Shown: piece after piece, positions 5,535 to 10,506 of the stretch
Numbering within the stretch: position 1 is the stretch's first letter
Layout: the number at the start of each line of letters is the position of its first letter
DNA from: Limisphaerales bacterium
GTDB lineage: Bacteria > Verrucomicrobiota > Verrucomicrobiia > Limisphaerales > UBA11358
Direction of reading: 5' to 3'
Assembly: GCA_003133815.1 (NCBI GenBank)
Contig: PKZR01000446.1
Span: 1-10,506 of the forward strand
DNA length: 10,506 nucleotides
Program-made: the position numbers and the translations under genes
Notes under the pieces: generated by a model
Seen by the model: the letters and a program-made list of their open reading frames with translations, nothing else
Database searches by the model: none
What the model was told of the DNA's origin: nothing

Positions 5535-8084
5535 ATGAAATTCCATTTATCTTTTCGCGCCGGCCTTGTCGCGGCCATTTTTCTTGCCGCCGGCTTTCAA
5601 CTGCGCGCGCAGACTACCTCTTCCGACATCACGCCGCAATCGGTTCTCGGCATCATGCAGCACGTTGGCGACTGGCAGCTTGCGAACGAGGCCACGAACC
5701 GGCCCACCGGCTGGATTCAATCCGTCGGCGACGTGGGCATGATGGCGCTTGCCGGAATTTCCGGCGACCCGAAATACCGCGACGCCATGCTCGCCAAGGG
5801 CGAGACGAACGGCTGGGTGCTGGCGCAATATCGTGGCCGCAAATACCACGCCGACGACCAGTGCTACGGCCAGGTCTGCACCGAGCTTTATTTTCTCTAC
5901 CGTGAGAACCGCATGATCGCGCCCATGCGCGAGAAGTTTGACTGGATTCTGGCAAATCCGCCCAGGACGCAGGCTCTCGATCATCAATCCGGTGAGGATC
6001 AGTGGACATGGTGCGACGCGCTTTTCATGGCGCCGCCGAGCTGGCTGCGGCTTTATGCAGCCACGGACGATTCGCGCTACCTGGATTTTGCCGTGACGAA
6101 TTTCTGGCGCACGACGGATTATCTTTACGACACGAACGCAAATCTCTTTTACCGCGACAGCACATACTTCAACAAGACCGAGACGAACGGGGCGAAAGTA
6201 TTCTGGAGCCGTGGCAATGGCTGGGTGATTGGCGCACTTGTCCGCACGCTGCAATACCTGCCGATGAACCATCCCGACCGTCCGCGCTTCGAGCAATTGT
6301 TCAAGGATATGGCGGCAAAAATCCTCTCGCTGCAACAGCCGGACGGGATGTGGCGCGCGAGCCTGCTCGACCCGCAGGATTATACGACGCCGGAAGCCAG
6401 CGGTTCGGCGCTGTTCACCTACGGCCTCGCGTGGGGCGTGAACCAGGGATTGCTCAACCGCGCGACCTTTGAACCTGCCGTCCGCAAGGCGTGGACGGCG
6501 CTCGTCGGCTGCGTGAATGACGACGGCCGGCTGACGCACGTCCAACCGGCGGGCGACCATCCGATTCAATTTTCGGCGGATGCCACGTCACCTTACGGCG
6601 GCGGCGTCTTTTTGCTCGCGGGCAGTGAGGTTTATCGGATGGCGGTTTTGGAAAAAACGGCGGCAAATTCCGATGCAATTTTTCCTGTCATTCAATTTCA
6701 AGACGTTCCATTGACATCCGCAATCAAAAATTTAGCGCGGCAAGCAGGAATCAATTACATTCTCGATCCAAAAATTGGCTACGGCCAGCCCGACGAAAAT
6801 GGAAAAATAAAATCGGAACCAAAACTTTCTATTCGTTGGAAGAATATAACTGCAGCGCAGGCTTTGGACGCCGTGCTGGATAATTATGGATTGCCCGCAG
6901 CCAAAAATACCAATGGTTTTTTATTGCCGATCATTGTCAAAGTAACAAATCCGTCGTCATTTCGCCGGGATTGCGAAACAGCCGAACTCGATCTTGGTAG
7001 TAAGTATGTCGTAATGGATGGACTTTCATCGCGGATTTTAGATTCGCAAGTTTATCGCAAGCCTTCCGAGCAGCGAGAGAAACGCCAATTTTATCGGGAC
7101 AAATTACTTTTCCAAGTTGACCTTGCGCCGCACGAAACAAAAACATTTTACATTTTAGACGCAAATGCTTTTGCCGCCGTGCCGCCGCCCATCGTGAAAA
7201 CCATGGCGCGTTATGTGCCGGAGCGCATGGACGATTTCGCGTGGGAAAGCGACCGCATCGCGCACCGCATCTACGGACAGGCGCTCATCAAGGGCGAAGG
7301 CACAATCACCAGCGGCATTGATGTGTGGATCAAATCGCGGCGCAATCTCATGGTCAACGAAATGTATGCCAGCGGCCATTACCACATGGACAACGGCGAT
7401 GAGATGGACGATTACCGCGTCGGCAAAAGCTGCGGCGACGGCGGCAGCGGCATCTGGGACGGCACAAAACTTCACTCGGCCATCAATTACCGCAATTGGA
7501 AACTCATCACCACCGGTCCGATACGCTCGGAATTTGAAGTTACTTACGATGCGTGGGATGCGGGCGGCGGCAAAATGGTTTCCAACACGAAACGCATCAG
7601 CATTGACGCCGGCTCGTGGTTGAGCAAGGCGCAGGACACGTTCGCGAGCGACGACAAATCGCCGCTGACCGTCGCCGTCGGCCTCGCCGAGCGCGCGTGC
7701 CCGACGAACCGCGTGGAATTCATCGCGAACGATCTGACCGAAGGCTGGCAGGCTTACTGGCAGCCGGAAGACAAGCCCAAAGGAATCATAGGCGTGGCGG
7801 TGATTTTGGCGAAGAACAGCGTGTCGGCGTTCACGAACGACGCGCCGAGCCTGCCGGACTCGGTCGTCCACGCCAACGTGCCGCAGCCGACGCATGAAGG
7901 CTATCCGCCCATGCGCAGCCTGCTGGCGGTTTCAACGGCGCAAGTAGGCCAGCCATTCAGCTATTACTTCGGCGCATGCTGGGATCGCAGCGGCGATTTC
8001 ACGAACCACATCCAGTGGGAGGCTTATGTGAAGCGCTTCGCCGAACGCCGCGACCAGCCATTGCAGGTGATAGTTGGGAATTAA
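5535..8084 (+). CDS. Secreted GH105 unsaturated uronyl hydrolase fused to STN-like and DUF4861 domains
   Basis: An 849-residue protein starting MKFHLSF. A signal peptide (1-25) has a likely cut after A25 (LRA-Q). The upstream frame to 5409 crosses hairpins and is rejected as a start. Residues ~30-375 resemble GH88/GH105 alpha/alpha-barrel hydrolases, which remove the terminal unsaturated uronate by hydrating its double bond: HADDQCYGQV (105-114), WTWCDALFMAPP (157-168; Asp161 candidate general acid), WSRGNGW (224-230), PEASGSALF (286-294). Residues ~383-456 look like an STN/secretin short domain (FQDVPLTSAIKNLARQAGIN, then NITAAQALDAVLDNYGL). Residues ~462-849 resemble DUF4861, with RYVPERMDDFAWE (559-571), GIDVWIK (594-600), GDGGSGIWDG (634-643) and GPIRSEFEVTYDAWD (661-675). 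DUF4861 has no function I can name. DNA at ~6651-7170 is markedly AT-rich compared with the rest of the gene. The product should feed divergent kduI-kduD. Confidence 0.85.
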   Translation: MKFHLSFRAGLVAAIFLAAGFQLRAQTTSSDITPQSVLGIMQHVGDWQLANEATNRPTGWIQSVGDVGMMALAGISGDPKYRDAMLAKGETNGWVLAQYRGRKYHADDQCYGQVCTELYFLYRENRMIAPMREKFDWILANPPRTQALDHQSGEDQWTWCDALFMAPPSWLRLYAATDDSRYLDFAVTNFWRTTDYLYDTNANLFYRDSTYFNKTETNGAKVFWSRGNGWVIGALVRTLQYLPMNHPDRPRFEQLFKDMAAKILSLQQPDGMWRASLLDPQDYTTPEASGSALFTYGLAWGVNQGLLNRATFEPAVRKAWTALVGCVNDDGRLTHVQPAGDHPIQFSADATSPYGGGVFLLAGSEVYRMAVLEKTAANSDAIFPVIQFQDVPLTSAIKNLARQAGINYILDPKIGYGQPDENGKIKSEPKLSIRWKNITAAQALDAVLDNYGLPAAKNTNGFLLPIIVKVTNPSSFRRDCETAELDLGSKYVVMDGLSSRILDSQVYRKPSEQREKRQFYRDKLLFQVDLAPHETKTFYILDANAFAAVPPPIVKTMARYVPERMDDFAWESDRIAHRIYGQALIKGEGTITSGIDVWIKSRRNLMVNEMYASGHYHMDNGDEMDDYRVGKSCGDGGSGIWDGTKLHSAINYRNWKLITTGPIRSEFEVTYDAWDAGGGKMVSNTKRISIDAGSWLSKAQDTFASDDKSPLTVAVGLAERACPTNRVEFIANDLTEGWQAYWQPEDKPKGIIGVAVILAKNSVSAFTNDAPSLPDSVVHANVPQPTHEGYPPMRSLLAVSTAQVGQPFSYYFGACWDRSGDFTNHIQWEAYVKRFAERRDQPLQVIVGN
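6651..7170 (+). other. AT-rich island inside the GH105-DUF4861 gene, covering the STN-like segment
   Basis: Hand counting gives about 44% GC over 6661-7140, against 62% (6541-6600), 72% (6481-6540) and 65% (7201-7260) nearby. Codons shift from GC-ending to A/T-ending (many AAA, AAT, TTT, ATT). The frame stays open throughout. The island covers residues ~373-545: the end of the GH105 linker, all of the STN-like domain and the first ~80 residues of DUF4861. It looks like sequence of different origin or under different constraint. Confidence 0.65.
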
Positions 8085-8168
8085 TAATTGTAGCGGCGGT
8101 CTGTGACCGCCTTGCTTTTCCCGAAATTTTGCAATCCATCGGCGCTCACAGAGCGCCGCTACAATTAT
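8084..8168. repeat. 85 bp palindromic element between convergent genes, probable bidirectional terminator
   Basis: Perfect 15 bp inverted ends (ATAATTGTAGCGGCG at 8084-8098 and its complement at 8154-8168) enclose two perfect 7 bp hairpins: GGCGGTC-TGT-GACCGCC (8095-8111) and GGCGCTC-ACA-GAGCGCC (8141-8157). The element starts on the last base of the GH105 fusion stop codon and ends 3 bp before the eda stop. Elements of this TTGTAGCGGCGGTC type are, from memory, repeated in verrucomicrobial genomes. Here it probably ends transcription from both sides. No transposase is present. Confidence 0.75.
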
Positions 8169-8171
8169 GGT

Positions 8172-8807
8172 TCACTTTGCCGCCGCAATCACCTTTATCG
8201 CCTCGGCCGTCAACGCCGTGATTTTATCCCACGCTTTTTCCGCGACGAGCTTGCGCTCGGCCATCCACGAGCCGCCGATGGCCGCGACCTGCGGAACGGC
8301 CAGATAATTCGGCAGCGTTGCCGCCGTGATGCCGCCGGTCGGAATGAATTTCACGCCGGTGTGGCCGAATGGCCCGGCCAGCGCCTTCAATGCGTTCACG
8401 CCGCCAAATGTTTCCGCCGGAAAAAACTTCAAATACTTCCAGCCGAGCTCCAGCGCGTGCATGATTTCCGTGGGCGTGATGACTCCGGGAAACAGTTGGA
8501 AATCATTTTGTTGCGCCGTCTTCGAGACGGATTCGCTCAAGCCGGGAGACACCCCGAATTGCGCGCCCGCGCCGACGGCCTGCTTCACCTGTTCTGCCGT
8601 CAGCAACGTTCCTGCGCCGACGGTGATTTGAGGAACATTTTTTCGAATTGCCGCGATCGACTCTGCTGCTCCTGCCGTGCGGAACGTGACCTCGATGCAG
8701 TTCAATCCGCCGGCGAGCAGCGCTTCGGCCAGTGGCACGGCGTCATCCGTTTTGTCAATGACCGCGACGCAAATGAGCCGTTGTTTGAGAAAAGATTCGG
8801 TGTTCAT
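8172..8807 (-). CDS. eda: KDPG/KHG aldolase
   Basis: A 211-residue class I aldolase with a TIM barrel. It cleaves 2-keto-3-deoxy-6-phosphogluconate to pyruvate and glyceraldehyde-3-phosphate, the last step of the Kdu uronate route, and may also cleave 4-hydroxy-2-oxoglutarate. Motifs: IEVTFRT at 38-44 with Glu39 (general base) and Arg43; VGAGTLL at 63-69; FGVSPG at 84-89; FPGVITPTE at 106-114; KYLKFFPAE at 124-132 with Lys127 as the Schiff-base lysine; PTGGI at 156-160; and IGGSWM at 177-182 for phosphate binding. Length is normal for the family. The ATG at 8807 is preferred to a TTG at 8822. No KDG kinase gene is adjacent, so KDPG must be made by a kinase encoded elsewhere. It is convergent with the GH105 fusion. 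Confidence 0.92.
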   Translation of the reverse strand: MNTESFLKQRLICVAVIDKTDDAVPLAEALLAGGLNCIEVTFRTAGAAESIAAIRKNVPQITVGAGTLLTAEQVKQAVGAGAQFGVSPGLSESVSKTAQQNDFQLFPGVITPTEIMHALELGWKYLKFFPAETFGGVNALKALAGPFGHTGVKFIPTGGITAATLPNYLAVPQVAAIGGSWMAERKLVAEKAWDKITALTAEAIKVIAAAK

Positions 8808-8844
8808 AAGTTGGTGCGCCAATGGTACAAAGTTTCAGCGGTAA

Positions 8845-8979
8845 GTGAACTTGAAATTGAACCGCAATTTTTATTTTAATCTCCGCCGCTTGATTTGCCA
8901 TTTCGCGCTGCGCGCTTATGACAAGGGAAACCTGCTGCATTTCGTCGAGAACTCAGTGGATTATAAGTTCGAGCGGTGA
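8845..8979 (+). pseudogene. Possible C-terminal gene remnant between eda and uspA
   Basis: The plus strand is open from 8845 to a TGA at 8977-8979, directly against the uspA stop (8980-8982). The last ~28 codons read like a genuine protein end, with DKGNLLHFVENSVDYKFER as the final 19 residues. No good ATG starts it; a TTG at 8890 is the only in-frame candidate near the protein-like part. It may be the relic of a gene lost by deletion, or chance. I do not recognise a family. Confidence 0.25.
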
Positions 8980-9408
8980 TCAGACTTTTTTCGTGCGGAC
9001 AATGAGGAGTGGGATTGTCGTGTTGTGCCGGACCTGGGTAATGGTGCTGCCGTGAAAAATGTCGCCAAACAGCCGGTGACCATGGCCGGCCATCGCGATC
9101 AAATCACATTTCTCGATTTCGGCGGATTTTAGTATTTCCGTCGGCGGATTGCCAAGTGCCAGCTTAATTTCCACGACAAGCCCGGCGCTGCGAAGTCCGC
9201 CTGCGATTGCCTCTAGATATTCGCGGTCAGCCTTCATCTCCTCGGACTCGGCGAGTTTCAACTGGTCAAAACTGCGCGCGGCCCAGCCGTCGGCAACATG
9301 AAGCAGGAGCAATTCGGAACCAAAATGCGTGGCCAGTTCCGTGACGTGCGGCAGCAGTCCCTTGTCCGCAGGGCCGTTGTCGAGAGCGATTAAAATTTTA
9401 CGATACAT
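8980..9408 (-). CDS. Universal stress protein (UspA family)
   Basis: A 142-residue single-domain Usp. It starts MYRKILIALDNGPADKGLL, the usual first strand with the nucleotide-binding Asp10 and the helix after it. Strand 2 is ELLLLHVAD, and the C-terminal motif is MAGHGHRLFGDIFHGST (106-122) followed by IPLLIVR. The loop has G110-(9 residues)-G120-S121 as in ATP-binding Usps, but the first glycine of the GxxG pair is Ala107, so ATP binding is likely rather than certain. The start at 9408 lies 3 bp after the mntH stop, indicating co-transcription; Usp partners of transporters often sense ATP or stress, and a regulatory role for metal uptake is an inference. Confidence 0.9.
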   Translation of the reverse strand: MYRKILIALDNGPADKGLLPHVTELATHFGSELLLLHVADGWAARSFDQLKLAESEEMKADREYLEAIAGGLRSAGLVVEIKLALGNPPTEILKSAEIEKCDLIAMAGHGHRLFGDIFHGSTITQVRHNTTIPLLIVRTKKV

Positions 9409-9411
9409 GGT

Positions 9412-10506
9412 TTATTGGGTTGGCACGGGCCAGCCGAGATGCCCGTAAAATATTTTCAGGACGGATGCGGGCATGAAGGTATCAAAGAGCAGTTTCACGT
9501 TGAGGACAATGATAATCGCAGCGGTCGTCCAGCCGAGGATTTTAATCCAGGGCGGATTGACGAACTCGCCCATCTTGGATTTTGCCCCGGTGAAACGCAT
9601 CAGAGGCCAGATGGCAAACCCCAGCTGCATGGACAAAACAACCTGGCTGGCAACGAGCAACTGGGTCGTCTTGCTTTCGCCGAAATAGCCGATGACAAAA
9701 ACGGCGGGAATGATCGCCAGCGCGCGGGTGATCAGCCGGCGCATCCACGGCCGCAGCCGGACATTGATGAAACCTTCCATGACAATCTGCCCGGCAAGCG
9801 TGCCGGTGAGCGTGGAGTTTTGTCCCGAAGCGAGCAGCGCGAGGGCGAATAAAACGCTCGCGCCGGTCACGCCAAGCGTCTTGGGCAATAGCTTATAGGC
9901 ATCCTGAATCGCGGCCACATCCTGATGCCCCGACCAGTGAAACGCCGCCGCCGCAAGAACGAGGATCGCGCCGTTGATGAACAGCGCGAACATCAGCGCG
10001 ACGGTCGAGTCAATCGAGGCGAACTTGATGGCCTCGCGCTTGCCGCCGGCATTCTGTTCGTATTTGCGTGTTTGGACAATCGAGGAGTGCAGATACAAAT
10101 TATGCGGCATCACGGTCGCGCCGATGATGCCGATGCTGACGTAGAGCATCTCCGGATTTTTGAGGATTTCCGGGCTGGGAACGAAGCCCATCATCATTCC
10201 CACGAAACCGGGCTTTGACCAGATGATTTCCGCAGCGAAACAGGTGCCGATGGTTGTAATCAACGCAATGACCAGCGCCTCGATGTAACGGAAGCCCTTG
10301 TTTTGCAAATACAGCACGGCCAGCACGTCCGCCGCAGTGATGATGCAGCCCCACACGAGCGGAATTCCGAAAAGCAGCTGCAACGCGATGGCCGAGCCGA
10401 CAACTTCCGCCAGATCGCATGCGGCGATGGCGATTTCGCAAAGTATCCACAGGAACCAGACCGTCGGTGTTGAATAATGATCGCGGCAGGCCTGCGCCAG
10501 ATCGCG
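9412..10506 (-). CDS. mntH: Nramp-family divalent metal (Mn/Fe) transporter, 5' end outside window
   Basis: The frame is open to the right edge: 364 residues are visible, beginning RDLAQACRDHYS. The shorter reading that starts with TTG at 10383 would cut off transmembrane helices. Nramp proteins import Mn2+ or Fe2+ with protons across the inner membrane. Signatures: CEIAIAACDLAEVVGSAIAL just inside the edge (helix 3 region), then VMPHNLYLHSS at visible residues 132-142, the helix 6 metal-binding motif, and ASGQNSTLTGTLAGQ in the helix 8 region. Several hydrophobic helices follow to the C-terminus. The helix 1 DPGN motif and roughly the first 60-80 residues lie beyond 10506. Whether Mn, Fe or another ion is carried cannot be told. 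It is cotranscribed with uspA. Confidence 0.92.
   Translation of the reverse strand, partial: RDLAQACRDHYSTPTVWFLWILCEIAIAACDLAEVVGSAIALQLLFGIPLVWGCIITAADVLAVLYLQNKGFRYIEALVIALITTIGTCFAAEIIWSKPGFVGMMMGFVPSPEILKNPEMLYVSIGIIGATVMPHNLYLHSSIVQTRKYEQNAGGKREAIKFASIDSTVALMFALFINGAILVLAAAAFHWSGHQDVAAIQDAYKLLPKTLGVTGASVLFALALLASGQNSTLTGTLAGQIVMEGFINVRLRPWMRRLITRALAIIPAVFVIGYFGESKTTQLLVASQVVLSMQLGFAIWPLMRFTGAKSKMGEFVNPPWIKILGWTTAAIIIVLNVKLLFDTFMPASVLKIFYGHLGWPVPTQ

Noticed and set aside
5547..6569. Long antisense frame (about 340 codons) opposite the GH105 domain
   Set aside because: Arg/His/Val-rich translation without domain motifs; it is the shadow of a GC-rich gene whose own product is recognisable.
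7155..7895. Antisense frame of about 246 codons opposite DUF4861
   Set aside because: Composition typical of a shadow frame and no motifs; the plus strand has conserved DUF4861-like motifs here.
8103..8879. Plus-strand frame of 258 codons opposite eda
   Set aside because: Antisense shadow of KDPG aldolase, starting inside the palindromic element.
8755..8940. 61-codon minus-strand ORF overlapping the eda start
   Set aside because: Overlaps the well-supported aldolase start and crosses low-complexity A/T sequence; no recognisable features.

Overview
The window is one dense stretch of bacterial chromosome of roughly 55-60% GC. Verrucomicrobiota, perhaps of the Pedosphaera/Limisphaerales type, is the best guess. 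This is an inference from recalled protein style: the fibronectin-III C-terminus at the left edge, the GH105 plus DUF4861 fusion, and the short palindromic repeats between genes. No rRNA or marker gene confirms it. No start codon has a clear AGGAGG-type Shine-Dalgarno sequence. I saw no tRNA, rRNA, CRISPR array, transposase or phage gene.

Layout. 1-404 (+): C-terminal part of a fibronectin-III-like protein that begins before the window. 405-684: non-coding, with three copies of a ~26 bp repeat. 685-2304 (-): msrP-msrQ operon for periplasmic methionine sulfoxide repair. 2305-2586: intergenic, with a fourth copy of the repeat. 2587-3657 (+): GH43-like lipoprotein. 3699-4481 (-) kduD and 4551-5387 (-) kduI, separated by a double-hairpin element. 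5388-5534: divergent control region with two perfect hairpins. 5535-8084 (+): large secreted GH105 / STN-like / DUF4861 fusion. 8084-8168: palindromic element between convergent genes. 8172-8807 (-): eda. 8845-8979: short open stretch that may be a gene remnant. 8980-9408 (-) uspA and 9412-10506 (-) mntH, the latter cut by the right edge.

The centre (2587-8807) is a pectin/uronate degradation locus. The exported GH105 domain should release the unsaturated uronate (DKI) from oligosaccharides made by pectate or rhamnogalacturonan lyases. KduI isomerises it, KduD reduces it to KDG, and Eda splits KDPG to pyruvate and glyceraldehyde-3-phosphate. KDG kinase, polysaccharide lyases, a transporter and a regulator are not in the window. 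The GH43-like lipoprotein probably trims side chains.

The most unusual item is the 849-residue fusion. Between its GH105 and DUF4861 parts lies an STN-like segment, normally associated with secretins and TonB receptors. The DNA from about 6651 to 7170 is much more AT-rich (about 44% GC by hand count) than either side (62-72%), suggesting that a foreign segment was spliced in. The second point of interest is that almost every gap carries a different palindromic repeat element.
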